From NCBI GenBank assembly GCA_025504975.1, contig JANUWI010000003.1:2728001-2792000 (forward strand): a stretch of 64,000 bases of DNA, in the 5' to 3' direction. The notes beneath the pieces are model-generated. The model was given only the letters and a program-made list of their open reading frames with translations. It was not told where the DNA came from and did not search any database. The stretch's first letter is position 1. The number at the start of each line of letters is the position of its first letter. The position numbers and the translations under genes were made by a program. Shown here piece after piece: positions 46,154 to 57,320 of the stretch. The DNA is from Plenodomus lindquistii (lineage: Eukaryota > Ascomycota > Dothideomycetes > Pleosporales > Leptosphaeriaceae).

Positions 46154-47887
46154 CTAATCCTCGACCTCTTCGTTCAACTGCCTTTGCTTGATGATCAAGT
46201 CCGCCTTTTGTTTGTCGATGGTGGCTTGTAAGCGCTTCTTGAACATCGTGTTGGTGTACCTGTCGCGCTGTTCAACGCTTTGTGCAATAGCCTTCTCCAG
46301 CTCAGCAATCTCTACCCGTAATTGCTCTTGACGCTGCTCCTCAGCTGCTGCCGCCTCATCAACCTCGTCAACATCATCGTCCGAATCAGCGTCGTCATCA
46401 TCATCGTCATCGTCCGCAGATGTCGCAGCTCCTGGGGTGGATGCTGCAGTCTCAGTCTCCAAGGTGATGCTGGCGTTGGGATTGAGGGCATGCATAGCGA
46501 CATCGTGCGCGGTTGTAGGAGTTTCGACTTGCAATGTGTTGTTGGAGCTGCCGAACAAGGCATCGAGATCGTCACCATTGCCTGTCACCTCGACCTCGTC
46601 GTCCTCCATGAGGCCTTCGTGCAGCATTTGCTCAAGTGCGGCAGCGTCTACTTCATCTTGCATCTGAGTGTCTTCCTGCATCTGGTCGTCGTCCAGCTCC
46701 TCCTCAGAACTAGAATCATCAGAGGATTCATCGCCGCTATCGATGAGCTCGTATCTAGTGGAGGTTGCCCTCTCATCTTCGGCTAGAAGCCGATTCATTT
46801 GAGCCTCGGCTCGCTCAACATCAAGATATGATTTGCGAGGGCGGAAGCGCAGCTTGCGGGCCCATTGCATGGGTGGCGTTAGGCCATGGGGGAAGCGATG
46901 CGAGTCTGGGTCGACGTATGGCGGACGAGGATACTTTTTTGCTTCGTCTTCGCTTTGCACTCTACCAAGAACTAGGAGCATTTGGCAGATGTCTGCAGTT
47001 TTGACCCAGTCTTTTTTGTTCCAGCTCTTCAATGATTCAATAACCGCAGGGAGCTCTACCATGGTCGCAGCGTATTGGCGATGCTGGATCTGGACCAAGG
47101 CTCTTCGACCCTCGCGATCAAAGAAGCGAAAGTAGACTCCAGGGCCACCTGCAGACACGGGCTTCCCGATGGTCTTCTCTTCAATGGCCTTGCGCAGGAG
47201 GTCGCAATCTGGTCCTGGTTGCATGCGCAGCACAAACTGAGATTCTATCGCTGGATCCGGCTCGGCCTCTTCTGCCTCGCTGTCGTAGCCGACGCCATAT
47301 GGCCGAACAGGCGGCTTGCCAGCGCCCTTGACTTTGAGAATGGCTGTCTTGGTGCCTGGCTGTGTGGGCGCACCAGAAGCCCCGGCTTTCGCTTTGATGG
47401 ACAGTTTGAGAGAGGGCACGCGGTTGGCGGGCGCCCGTGGTGGCGGGGGCGCTGATTCGACCATGTCATCGTCGTCGTCGTCGCTGCTTTCATTGACCAT
47501 GGCCAGGCTTTTGGCCGTGGGCTTTGGTTTGCGCTTGGCCACCGGCGTGTCAAACTCGTCGTTTTCATCATCGCGCGCTCGTTTCTTTGGACCGGGCTTG
47601 CCTGGAGGAATCGCATTCCCGCTCTCGTCGAACTTGGGCTTCTTGGTGTACTTGCGCTTCGCCTTCGCGCCTTCACCGTTGGCGCCCTGGGCAGCGTCGG
47701 GCGCAACTGGCGCGGCGGGCGCGGCGGGCGCGGCAGGCTTGAGCTTGATCTTTAATCCTCCTGGTTTGGCGGAGACGGGCGTGGCGGCGCCAGCAGAAGA
47801 AGGGGGCTCTGCAGGCGGTGCAGGCGGTGCAGGCGGTGCAGGCGCGTCGCCGGGTGCCGCATTGGGGTTCTTGAGCTTGAGCTTCAT
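46154..47887 (-). CDS. TAF7: TFIID subunit TAF7 (TAFII55)
   Basis: A single exon of 577 residues from ATG 47887. The in-frame GTG further upstream is not used. TAF7 is a TFIID subunit that pairs with TAF1 and regulates its activity. Residues 1-190 are disordered, with Ala-Pro repeats and acidic and basic patches. The TAFII55 N-terminal domain starts near residue 196 with YGVGYDSEAEEAEPDPAIES and QFVLRM, and continues through VYFRFFDREGRRALVQI, YAATMVELPAVIESLKSWNK and KTADICQMLLVLGR to about residue 370. The C-terminus has long Asp/Glu runs and a final coiled coil (EQLRVEIAELEKAIAQSVEQ) typical of fungal TAF7. It is divergent from TAF3. Confidence 0.95.
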   Translation of the reverse strand: MKLKLKNPNAAPGDAPAPPAPPAPPAEPPSSAGAATPVSAKPGGLKIKLKPAAPAAPAAPVAPDAAQGANGEGAKAKRKYTKKPKFDESGNAIPPGKPGPKKRARDDENDEFDTPVAKRKPKPTAKSLAMVNESSDDDDDDMVESAPPPPRAPANRVPSLKLSIKAKAGASGAPTQPGTKTAILKVKGAGKPPVRPYGVGYDSEAEEAEPDPAIESQFVLRMQPGPDCDLLRKAIEEKTIGKPVSAGGPGVYFRFFDREGRRALVQIQHRQYAATMVELPAVIESLKSWNKKDWVKTADICQMLLVLGRVQSEDEAKKYPRPPYVDPDSHRFPHGLTPPMQWARKLRFRPRKSYLDVERAEAQMNRLLAEDERATSTRYELIDSGDESSDDSSSEEELDDDQMQEDTQMQDEVDAAALEQMLHEGLMEDDEVEVTGNGDDLDALFGSSNNTLQVETPTTAHDVAMHALNPNASITLETETAASTPGAATSADDDDDDDDADSDDDVDEVDEAAAAEEQRQEQLRVEIAELEKAIAQSVEQRDRYTNTMFKKRLQATIDKQKADLIIKQRQLNEEVED

Positions 47888-48243
47888 CGTCACGGATTCG
47901 GCGGTGAGTCGTGGTGGTTGGGGCACAGCTCTCGTGGAGCGGAACCAGGCGCCAGCGGGCGCAACATACGTAATATATCCAGTGCGGTCGAGTGTGGAAT
48001 CGTTGGTTCAACGTACCGGAGGTGGTTGCGGGCTTGGCATGCCCAAGTCTACTCTACCATCGAGCGCACCACCTACCACCTTCACCTTGACATCAACACC
48101 AACACCAACACCAACATCAAGACCGCCAATCCGCTGTGCTCTGGATCTACCAATCGCGTGGCCAATATGCGCAATCGGTCGCCGCCATAGAGCAATTACC
48201 ACATCGACTCACCCGCCCCGTCTCCCTCGGCCAACGCGCAAAC
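47888..48243. promoter_or_regulatory. shared promoter of TAF7 and TAF3
   Basis: 356 nt between the divergent starts of two TFIID subunits. It contains an ACACCA-type repeat (48088-48116) and no visible TATA box. Confidence 0.5.
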
Positions 48244-49033
48244 ATGTCTCAAAACGACCTGTTTCTCAGCCTCCTGCGGCCGGCAGTCCTGCATATTCTG
48301 CGCGCAACAGGCTTCCACCATGGAAAACCTTCCGCTGTTGATACCGTCGTCGATCTCACTGCGCGTTACATATCTCTCCTCGCCGAGCGCACGGCCTACA
48401 ATGCCTTTTCGAACCACAACGACCTCACCCCAGACATTACAGACGTGCGCATGGCCATGCAGGACTGTGGGCTGCTGGTACCAACCTTGACCGCCAGCGA
48501 AGAATTGTGGAGAGAGATCTTGCGAAAGCCACTTGACGAGTATGATGCCGACACGACTGCCCGCGAGAACGAGGAGGCGCGTCGAAACGCAGAGGACACG
48601 GCCGATGTGAATGAATTCATCGAGTGGGTCATGGGCGATCAGAACAGGGAAATCAGGCGCATAGCAGGTACATACAAGCCCGTGGCGCAGAATCCAACCG
48701 AGCAGCTGGACCAATTGGAGATGGAGGACTACCTGAACAGTATGTATTCAGACTCGATATAAAAACACTCCCTACTAACAACCGCTAGCCCTGATGAAGA
48801 AGCACAGCAAAACCGGTGTGGAATCCCGATTTCAAGGGACAGCACTTGGAGTTCCAGCCGAACCCAAGACGATCAAGATCGAAGGAGGCGCCGCAGATTC
48901 CATTGAAGAGTGGTGTCGCAAGACGCGAGAACGAGCAGCAGCGGCAGCAGAATCAAAGCGAGAGAGTCGCGAAACAACAAGCCACGTCGAGACTAGGGAT
49001 CCGTCAGTCGATGTGGTCATGCAAACAGACTAG
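48244..49033 (+). CDS. TAF3: TFIID subunit TAF3 (histone-fold, bromodomain-associated)
   Basis: Two exons (48244-48739 and 48789-49033) give 246 residues. TAF3 pairs with TAF10 through a histone fold within TFIID. The N-terminal histone fold is clear: SLLRPAVLHILRATGFHHGK, PSAVDTVVDLTARYISLLAE, and ITDVRMAMQDCGLLVP, followed by the fungal-type extension DVNEFIEWVMGDQNREIRRI. The C-terminus is charged and ends after an Ala-rich helix. No PHD finger follows, as in other fungal TAF3 and unlike animal TAF3. A TAF8-like identity is the main alternative, but the DVxEFIEW extension favours TAF3. The 49-nt intron is typical. Confidence 0.88.
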
Positions 49034-49548
49034 TCCATCCTTCTTGGTGTCTGCATAGCGAAGGCGTACGGGTCTGGAACATTATAGGCGTTATTTGGTC
49101 ATCTTACAACGATGTCCCTGTGGTTTTCTAGCATATTTATGCGTTGGGATTGCTGCGTGTTTATCCCAGGCAGCGCAACAGAGCTGAGCCCCTCGAAGCT
49201 TACATAACAAATATTTAACAGCATCTCAACCATCTCACTCCGCGCCAAGTACGAAGAAGAAACATTAAACAAACCTGCTTCTACGCGTTCTCACATGACA
49301 AGGAGGAGTGAGCGCTTTGGTGGGGTAAGTGATGAATGACGGTCCAGGCCCCGCCTACGTCATAGGAAATTGAAGAAAGTAGCATTACCGCTACTGCAAA
49401 CATGGCTTTCAACTTCCAATTTCTCTTCACACCCAATTGAACCACCTCTACAATCAAGCCAGTTCAAACCACAACCTTCACTCTACAACCCAACTTCGAA
49501 CCACGAACACACACACCAAGCACAACTACCACCACTACCACCACCACC
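49034..49548. other. upstream region of the disordered-protein gene
   Basis: 515 nt; the last 100 nt are rich in ACAC and CCA motifs, like a fungal leader. No gene is seen. Confidence 0.4.
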
Positions 49549-50091
49549 ATGCCCGACGCCCTCAACCCCACAGGCGCCGCCCAACCCACAAACTCAACCC
49601 CCTACACCAACTCTGCCAACCCCATAACCAAAGACCCCACCGAATCCTCCCAATCTTTTGACGCCTCCTCCAACGCCGCAACAACCGACACCCGCCTCCC
49701 CACCAAGCAAGCCTCTGATGCCGCCGGCCTGCGCAACGCAAAATACGGCGAAGGCGCAGGTATTCACGGCGCGCCCGCCGGCGAAGAAGGCAAAGGTCTG
49801 ACCAGCGAAGACGTGGGACGGCACAAGGAACTTGACGGTGAGCAGATGGCTGCACCAGGCGAGGGCAAGGTTGCGGCTGCGGTCAGGCAGGGAGGAGAGG
49901 GGATGGGGGGTGGAGGGAGTCAGCCAGATCTTGTGAGCGATTTGGACAGGAAGAAGGAGGAGCAGAGGGAGGCGAGAGAGGCGATCGATCAGAGTAAGGA
50001 GGGGGCGATGAAGGCTGGGGGTGCCGCAGGACAGACGGGAGGACCGGCGAATCCAGTGGATAGGCAGGCTGGGGGTAACTACCCTAACTAA
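49549..50091 (+). CDS. conserved disordered protein of unknown function
   Basis: A single exon of 180 residues starting at ATG 49549 after an ACC-rich leader. The protein is Gly-, Ala-, Asn- and Gln-rich, hydrophilic, with no signal peptide and no membrane segment. The central stretch AGLRNAKYGEGAGIHGAPAG followed by GKGLTSEDVGRHKELDGEQM looks conserved in character and resembles small unnamed fungal proteins. The C-terminus has a charged helix (DLDRKKEEQREAREAIDQ) and a GGPANPVDRQAGG tail. Composition recalls stress-protective, LEA-like proteins, but I see no diagnostic repeat. Codon third positions are rich in C, supporting that it is a real gene. Confidence 0.7.
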   Translation: MPDALNPTGAAQPTNSTPYTNSANPITKDPTESSQSFDASSNAATTDTRLPTKQASDAAGLRNAKYGEGAGIHGAPAGEEGKGLTSEDVGRHKELDGEQMAAPGEGKVAAAVRQGGEGMGGGGSQPDLVSDLDRKKEEQREAREAIDQSKEGAMKAGGAAGQTGGPANPVDRQAGGNYPN

Positions 50092-50273
50092 AGGAGAGTG
50101 TCAATGGGAAGGGTGGGAGAGGAGTACAATGCTAGTACATTGGGAATGTGGCGGAATCTCGAGTACGAAAGTGTAGGCACGAACTAGGTATTTCCGTACT
50201 TATCTCATGCTCAAGGCCACTGAGAACATAGGTAACCACACTCAACAACCCTTATCATCCCCTCCAAAACGAT

Positions 50274-51398
50274 CTAAATATCAAAAATAACCCGCACTAA
50301 AGCCACCATCGTCTCCAAACACCACCTCGTATAGCCCCACGCTTTCCCAACTCCACTCTCCACAACCCACCACAACCACGCCAACACACTCCCTCCCACC
50401 CCTCCACCCCTCCGACCCCACCAACTCTCCCACTCCATCCTCACCCCCACAACAACCTCGCTCTCCCACGCCGCCCTCAGCCCCCTCACCACCGCGCCCG
50501 TCCCCCACCACCACTCAACCAGCACACCCACATCAACCACCCACCCAACCCCCTTAACCCCAACCAACCACTCCACCACCGCCCCCAAAACAACCGCACC
50601 AACAAACCCCACATTCTCCTTTCTACACCTCACCGCCTCCGTCGCCACTCTCCAAACCGCACGCTTGGCCTTGGCCCATCGTAGTTCCAAAGGCGCATTC
50701 GCACTCAGCAGTCGGCATTCATACGCCATCCACAGGGCCTCTTCTTCGAGTGCTTGTTCGGGCGTGGGCGGGAAGTTTAGCACAGCATTGGTGAGCGAGA
50801 GCAGCCAGCCTAGAGCTTTTAGGTCGACGGGGTCGCGGGAGAGGAGTCGGGTTGCGAGGTTTTTTTTGGGAAGGGGGAGGGGGGGTGGGAGCTGGATGAA
50901 GCCCGGGTCGGTGGGGGGGAGGATGTAAGGGGGGTGGAGTGTGGGGGTGGGGGCAGCGGGGAGGTGGGTGTATGGATGGGGATGGGGGTGTGATGTTGGA
51001 CTATTGTTGTTATTTCTGGAGTTGGGAGTCGTGGTATGTTTTTGTTCTGCCGGCTCTGCAGGACTTTCATCAGGTGCCATGTTTCTTCGAGGCCTTCTAC
51101 GCTCTTCTTCTTCTTCTCTAGCCCATTTTTGAGTTAGTCTGGCTGAAACTTCTGGGCTGCGCGCTTTTGTTGGGCGCGGTTTCTCGACTCGATGACTGCT
51201 GGTTCGGAGCGTGTGGGCGTCGTCGTATGTGGCGCGTACGTCGAACTTTGTGCGGGATTTTGCGCGCGGGCTGGGTTGCTTCCAAGATGGGTAACGGGGA
51301 GTGTCGAGAACTTTGGGTTGGTAGGCGCTCTGGTATGGGGCGAAGGTGTAGGTGTTTTGGTTGTTATGGCGTATGCCACTGGGTTGGAATCCCGACAT
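50274..51398 (-). CDS. hypothetical protein, Trp- and Val-rich C-terminal half
   Basis: A single exon of 374 residues from ATG 51398. The N-terminal half is disordered, with Pro, His, Arg and Asn-rich tracts (residues 85-175). The middle segment DLKALGWLLSLTNAVLNFPP and the helix QALEEEALWMAYECRLLSA look folded. The C-terminal 130 residues are hydrophobic and rich in Val, Trp and Gly (for example GFVGAVVLGAVVEWLVGVKG), with an Ile/Val end. They could form membrane-associated helices, though predicted spans are irregular. I do not recognise the family. The frame is uninterrupted over 1.1 kb, which supports coding. It is convergent with the disordered-protein gene. Confidence 0.6.
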   Translation of the reverse strand: MSGFQPSGIRHNNQNTYTFAPYQSAYQPKVLDTPRYPSWKQPSPRAKSRTKFDVRATYDDAHTLRTSSHRVEKPRPTKARSPEVSARLTQKWAREEEEERRRPRRNMAPDESPAEPAEQKHTTTPNSRNNNNSPTSHPHPHPYTHLPAAPTPTLHPPYILPPTDPGFIQLPPPLPLPKKNLATRLLSRDPVDLKALGWLLSLTNAVLNFPPTPEQALEEEALWMAYECRLLSANAPLELRWAKAKRAVWRVATEAVRCRKENVGFVGAVVLGAVVEWLVGVKGVGWVVDVGVLVEWWWGTGAVVRGLRAAWESEVVVGVRMEWESWWGRRGGGVGGSVLAWLWWVVESGVGKAWGYTRWCLETMVALVRVIFDI

Positions 51399-52235
51399 CT
51401 GGGATGTGTTGTTCTTGAACGGGAATGGAGAAATTGATAGAAATTTGAGCCCTGCACATATAGCTCGGAGGATGTTGATTGAGAATGTCTCCCGGTGGAT
51501 TAGAGGCCGCTATGCAAAATCTGTCGAGGTATTGGACTGTAGGACATTGGACATAAAGGCATTGCATCGATGCTCTTCGAAACAAGCGCACTGTGTGGTT
51601 GACATGAACAACTGGATCAACGATAACAACGAGACAAAGAAAGTGGTGAGGGCTGGTAGTGAGTGGTGTGTTGGACATTGTGTACTCAGTACATCGGTGA
51701 CAAATTCCATAGCACTGAACAGTACGAGGAGGCAGTGGAGAATGCATGGAATGTGAAAGGAACCGACGATGACTTGTCGAGATATGTTATGTAGGTGATT
51801 AGTATTGAAGATGAAGGTGCGATGCGACTGGATCAGGTATCACGCACTGGCACGAGGCAAGAATATGGGTAATGGTTTCTATTCGTGAAGCGCATAGCCA
51901 CCGGCATAGGCGTGGCATGAGAAAAATACACAGGAGACGGGGGCGGAACGTTATGAATATCCATAGAAAAAGGACGCACACAAAAGACGGCGATTATGGA
52001 CACCGCCAATGATTTCAATAGACAATAGAGGCATGATCACTCACACGAGCAGCCTAGACTATCCAATAAGCCACCCTTAACCCACTCGTTCCACTCATGT
52101 CCCAAGACTGGATGCAGGCCTACCTCGATCGCTCCATGGGAGTTGATCGGTGGTCAATACATCGCAGTATAACCCAATCCACAGCCAACGTTAAATACAA
52201 GAAAGAACAATGGAAAAATAGAAAGAACAAATAGC
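51399..52235. other. spacer between hypothetical gene and C2H2-like gene
   Basis: 837 nt; likely promoter of the hypothetical gene and 3' region of the zinc-finger gene. No gene seen. Confidence 0.4.
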
Positions 52236-54150
52236 TTAATAGCTAGCGTCGGCGTCGAACTGAAAATTGTTGATGTCGTTGGGCACTACGAGGGTAGGAT
52301 CGAAGTGGGGGAATGCTGCTGTGTTGTCGTACATTAAAGGTTCACCAGCATTCATACTCATCCCGTAGTCCATCATAAGACTAGGGTTCATCTGCTGTGG
52401 GACGGACATCGACGAGATCTGTTGTTGAGGATACGCGGCAGGAATATCGATTGGGTTCGAAGCGTTGAAGTCGAATTGTTCGGCAGCGTCGTCGGAAGCG
52501 CTCTGTGGCGAAGGAGGTGAGGGCTTATTGTCAACCTCCACTTCCCTGATCCAGTTTTGCTTGAGGTAGTCCATTGGTGGGTCATCACCGCCGCCAATAC
52601 CACCACGCTTCTCGTCGTTCTTGCCTTTCCTACCCCGCTTGCGCGGGTGAAAGTGAGCCCGACGAAGGTGTGCGGCAGCATTGTAGTATGCTCCGTACAC
52701 TTTCTTGTTGCGGCAGTGTTTACAGTTGGCGAGAAATTTGCCGTCGGTAGATGCATCAATGCAGATGAAACCTTTGCGACTTGGTGCATGAGTACGAGCG
52801 ACATGACGTTCGAGTTCATGGGTACCACGGAAGCCATGTGGACGTTCGTTGCAGAATGAGCACATAATCTTCGGGTGTGAAGGTCTCACATAGGGCGTTT
52901 TAGTGAGCAGACCAACAGTCTTCGATGACCCATCTTCCGACCTTATCCTTGCCATCTGAGCATTTGACGACGTGGATTCGGTCTCATCAATGAGTTCTAC
53001 TGCCTTGGGGGCAATCCTGCGAGATGCTGCTTGCGCATTGATTTCGCGTTCGCGTCGTGAATGGCGCGAGTAGATGGATGACGGTATTGAAGCGTCACTC
53101 ATGCTGCTCTCACTCGACGATGTTGATGTCGACCTCCGCATATCTTCCGCCAGGTCCGACTGTTCATTGTCGATAGAAGCAAGTCCGTGCGCACTTGCGG
53201 AAACATTATTGATAGAAGGAGAAAGGAAACCCTCACTGGAACCAGTGAAGTGCGAAAAGTGGTGCCCATCAGCAGCAATGCTGATGGGTTTTGACTCAGC
53301 ATCAAATGAGAAAGGAAAACTTCCATCCTCCTCAGGGAGGATGGGAAGCGCGCAAGAAGAAGCAGATTGAACACGCAACATAGAAACAGTATCAACGAAA
53401 TTGGGGTTGTAACTACCTTGACGGCTCATATCGCTATATTGAGTGACAGGAGTCATCAAGGCAGTTACCGGTGTGCTTGGCGAAGTGGACGCATCCGAAG
53501 ACGAACACCACTGGTTCGGCGTCAATTGACCTTGCTGCTGTGAGTGCTGGGGAATGGGGACGAAGAGAGGATTTGAGTTCACGGGCTCAATGCAGTTGCT
53601 AACATAGTCGTTAGGACTGTACTCAACCATGCTGGTCCCGTTAGAGAAGCATGGTGCCTCGTCGATTGGCTGCAGGACGTTTGGATTGCTCATGGAAGAA
53701 TCGGGGAAGAGCGTGTAGTCGTTTGCTGGTTCTTGACACCAATCGGAGTAGCTAGTTGTGCATCGCTCCAACTCGGTGCTGTCTAGACCGATGGGTGGAC
53801 TTTGATGGGCCATGCCAGGAGCCGAGTGAGTGCGGTCCATGTAGCCGAAATTTGACGGCTAGATGAGGTCAGAAGGGATAGATGAATGTGAGGAGAAATA
53901 TTCGTACGGAGAATTCGTGTAAATTTGGCATGCTGTATCGCATGGTGCGGGGTGTCTGACTTGCCATGGACGGTCGAGTGGAGGTGTAGACATTGCTCGA
54001 GGGTGCGGCTACTGCCTGTAACCACGATGCTTGAAGCTCCGCTCCTGACAGATGTGGGTTGCTGACTTGGAAGTCTTGTTTTGCCTGCTCTATTTTGCTC
54101 ATGTAGCCACTACTACTGGTACTACTGGTGTCGAACAGGGTGGAAGCCAT
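52236..54150 (-). CDS. C2H2-like zinc finger transcription factor
   Basis: Two exons (54150-53908 and 53858-52236) give 621 residues. Residues 1-80 include KIEQAKQDFQVSNPHLSGAE, then a long Ser/Pro/Gln-rich region typical of activation domains. Near residues 410-494 lies a compact Cys/His core: KIMCSFCNERPHGFRGTHEL followed by ERHVARTHAP, then ICIDASTDGKFLANCKHCRN and YYNAAAHLRRAHFHPRKRGR. This gives a C2H2-type finger and a second Cys/His cluster, ending in a basic patch that could bind DNA. The arrangement recurs in filamentous fungi as a conserved unnamed family. No target is known to me. The C-terminal 100 residues are Pro-, Gln- and Asn-rich. The 49-nt intron joins HEFS to PSNFGYMDR. Confidence 0.85.
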
Positions 54151-55057
54151 GGATTGAAGATGAGATGATAGTAATGCAGTTGCAAAAGCAAGAAGTACGG
54201 TGACGATGATCGACAAAGATACTTGTAGGATGGGGTAATCGACGTTGAGTGTAGAGGTAATCTGGCGAGGCTCTCAAGATTGTAAGGCGATCAATTGTTG
54301 TGAAAGCGCGGTCGAGATGGGCGTGGTGGGCTTTTTGGACGCGACACTGGGCGTATGGGTCCGTGGATGCGCTGGCTCGTGTCAGCATCCTCTGATGACG
54401 GCGGCCCGTCCATGAGCGGTCGGTGAAGGACTCGCGCCACGCCCAAGCAGGCAACGCAGGCTGGAGATCGAGATGGGCCGGCTGGGTGTTGATTGGAGGA
54501 AAGGCGGTGCAAGGGGCCGTCATTCGTCGCTTCACTTTGCCCACCGCAAGGGCGACGGCCGACCCTGGTCGCCTTGGCATCGTGCTCGGCCTATCGTCAG
54601 TCCACACCTGGCGAAGGACCCCCAGGTTTGATGCATCTTCGCGCATCCGGTGGCCTCTGTTGTCAGTGGCAGCGCGACGTCCTCCACTCATTCGCCCTTC
54701 TGCGTCCCACCAACGTCCCCTTTTGTTCCACCGTGGCTCCGCCAGGCGGGACGTCACCAATTGTCGTCATCTTCGTGATCTGCCGAGTCTGCTGATCACC
54801 TCTGGCTGCCTCCATGGCGGCTAGTCGCATACAGTAAACAAGGAAGGGTTCCAGACTGAACGATCGGCCCCGATCGCCATGCAACATCCAACTTGTATCA
54901 CGAATTGCCTAATCAGGGCGCAATCTCATCTCATCACAGACCGGCAACTTGGCCGAGCTACCGCCGTCTCCGCTCCCGCATTGCCTTCTCCAATGTTCAA
55001 AGTTTGATTGGGGAACGTGCCCGTTCTGTTCGACTTCAAACTTTCATTTCTTCTAAT
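54151..55057. other. spacer upstream of the C2H2-like gene
   Basis: 907 nt holding the promoter of the zinc-finger gene and the 3' end of the next minus-strand gene. No gene seen. Confidence 0.4.
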
Positions 55058-56539
55058 CTACCCACTTTCATTCCTCGTCTGCCATTTCTTCGCCTGTTTC
55101 TCGAAAAGACCAGGGGCCCTCAGGAAGGCTATCCCAGGACCTGTTGGCGAAAGCAATCTGCCTAACCTGGTCCGCGGACTCTTGTCCACCGGGGTCGACG
55201 ATGTAATGGATGACGCGGAGGACGATGAGAACCTCGACCTACGAAGGCTGGGCGCCATCTTGGGGCTCATTGGTGTGAGTTCCGTCACACTCGAGAAGCT
55301 AGGCCTCCGCCACGCGGCTTCCTGCTCGTCGTCCTTGATGGTGTACCCGCGGCTTTCGTCGAGCCAGTATCTGTCCAGGCTGGCTTCAGTAGCGTCTTCC
55401 ATCACACCAAGGTCGTCAAAGAACATGATGATTGCGTCCTGTACTATCAAATCAGAGAATCGATTTGTTTTGTGTTGTGGACGATCAAACGGGTCCAGTG
55501 TAGCGACGGAATCTCGCCGTGGCATGGCTGGATGCTCTTCAAAACAAATTGCTCCTGGCACGTAGGTCCTTGGTGATCTTGACAAGCTCACACTGTTGGT
55601 CTTGGTGGTGCCACTGACATGCGCACGCACTTGCGCCAACGACTGCGTCCCTGGAGAGGCAGATGCTGGCGATATCGACCGTGTTGATCTCCTCTTCCGA
55701 GAATGAGAACTATCCATATCCGATGGCGCATCCTGTGTGATATGGGGCTCAGGCTCTGCGTCATGGGTTGCCTGCTTTTCAGGGATTGCATAGAGTTCAC
55801 GAGGAGTCGCCATCATCGAGTTGGCTGAATTAGGGGCTCTTCGTGAGTTGTGATCCGTCGTGTCTGTTCTTAGCATTTCCATTTGCTTTTGTTGCAGGGT
55901 CTTCTGTACGCGCAACTTCTGCGAGAAAGAGCCAGAACGTCTACGTGATTCTCGGTTTCCCATGTCACCAATGACATCCTTCTGCACTGGTATGGGTGGT
56001 AGCGGCCTTTGAGGCGGACGGGATTTCGCATCACTGAATGTTCTCTTGATGGTTGTTCCAGCTGTCGTGTTATCATCATCCCCGTTTCTCACTCCATCAA
56101 TCTCATCCCCCTCTCCCACTGTCCCAAATAGTGTGCTGATTGCTCGTCTCGGCTGCAGCGTTTGTACGTCCATCAAAGGAATCGTACCCCCTGGCGCAGT
56201 ATTAGCTTTCTTCCTCAATCGTGGCCTTTCCATCATCTTCACGTCGTTGCTCAAGCTCCTCAGTCGCGGCTTCAAATCTTTCCTCGTTGGACTCGATATC
56301 TCTATATGTGGTCGAGTGTCCGGTCCGATTAGTCGTGTCTCTGCAGCATGCAGTGAGTGTTGTCCTGGTGTAGTCGGACCTTCTTCATCGTCTTCATCAT
56401 CCGAGGAAGACGAAGACGAAATAATCATCGTATATAACCCGTCGAGCATAGCAAGTTCGCTCATGGGCCGACCCGCGAAATTGGCTGATGGTAATAGGTC
56501 GACAGGCATGTCGTAGTAGTCTTGCACCTTGGACTCCAT
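55058..56539 (-). CDS. conserved hypothetical fungal protein, largely disordered
   Basis: A single exon of 493 residues from ATG 56539. The frame is open further upstream to a TTG at 56671 and includes another ATG, but MESKVQDYYDMPVDLL looks like the natural start. The protein is rich in Ser, Arg, Pro and Asp with an acidic run (SSSSSDDEDDEE). A short folded segment, SDLIVQDAIIMFFDDLGVME followed by DATEASLDRYWLD, lies near residue 360-390 and is the part most likely to be conserved. There is also a proline motif RPLPPIP that could bind SH3 domains. No enzyme motif, signal peptide or membrane span is present. It may be a cortical or signalling adaptor, but that is only a guess from composition. 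Confidence 0.7.
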   Translation of the reverse strand: MESKVQDYYDMPVDLLPSANFAGRPMSELAMLDGLYTMIISSSSSSDDEDDEEGPTTPGQHSLHAAETRLIGPDTRPHIEISSPTRKDLKPRLRSLSNDVKMMERPRLRKKANTAPGGTIPLMDVQTLQPRRAISTLFGTVGEGDEIDGVRNGDDDNTTAGTTIKRTFSDAKSRPPQRPLPPIPVQKDVIGDMGNRESRRRSGSFSQKLRVQKTLQQKQMEMLRTDTTDHNSRRAPNSANSMMATPRELYAIPEKQATHDAEPEPHITQDAPSDMDSSHSRKRRSTRSISPASASPGTQSLAQVRAHVSGTTKTNSVSLSRSPRTYVPGAICFEEHPAMPRRDSVATLDPFDRPQHKTNRFSDLIVQDAIIMFFDDLGVMEDATEASLDRYWLDESRGYTIKDDEQEAAWRRPSFSSVTELTPMSPKMAPSLRRSRFSSSSASSITSSTPVDKSPRTRLGRLLSPTGPGIAFLRAPGLFEKQAKKWQTRNESG

Positions 56540-57320
56540 GTTGATGACGGGTTGCTTTCGGCACCGGCTTGCAGATACGCTGACGTGTTGGCGAAAGACG
56601 ACAAAAGCCAGTATATCAGACAGCTGTCTGCCATTAGTACAGCGGGTTGTCTTCATCTTCTCTTTGTTCAATCGCGGCTATACTGGTGGTGTGGGGTTGC
56701 ACAGAGCACGTGGCAGTGCACTCCTCATATTCCAAAGAGACAAAGAAAGGCTATTTCATGATGGCTTGGCGCATGCGACTCCTCACACCAAACTGTTTGA
56801 ACCTTCCGAGATGGGTCCATGGTCCCGGAATAGCTGGGTAATGCTTAGTTTAGGTGAGGTTCAGGGAGAATAACGGACTTCTCATCCCTTGCATATGACA
56901 TACAGTACGGCTCAGTCGCGCTTAATGCAGCAAAAGCACTCGGTAAAGACTCTATGGAACCTATTAGTGATTCTCGCCAGAAAGTGCACGACTTCACGTG
57001 TATAGTCCTGGATGACTCGAGTCTCTAGCTCAACCTTAATGCGGAATGTCTCTGCTTCCGCTACAGTCACGAGCTAAACCCAACACCAACTTTCAGTCTA
57101 CAATCATCCATATGTCAATGAACCAAAGCTGACATACCTCTCGAATATTTACTCCGTCCAATTAGTGGCCTCATTTGACTGGCGAACAGAGATTGCACAT
57201 TCAAAAGAGTAATTGTATGGTTCGTTATTTGTTGCTCATAGGGTGTTACGCGACGATAACTCCAGACTCTATATGCTGTATACAGTGTGTCATGGTGTAC
57301 CGTGAGACCATTCCGTACAT
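56540..57320. other. spacer between hydrate dehydratase and hypothetical gene
   Basis: 781 nt; upstream region of the hypothetical gene and 3' region of the dehydratase. No gene seen. Confidence 0.4.

Noticed and set aside
47888..47926. N-terminal extension of TAF7 (13 codons)
   Set aside because: It begins with GTG; the ATG at 47887 is the first usable start.
56540..56671. 44-codon extension of the disordered hypothetical protein
   Set aside because: The frame opens at TTG; an upstream ATG exists but the part lacks the style of the rest of the protein and overlaps the likely promoter.
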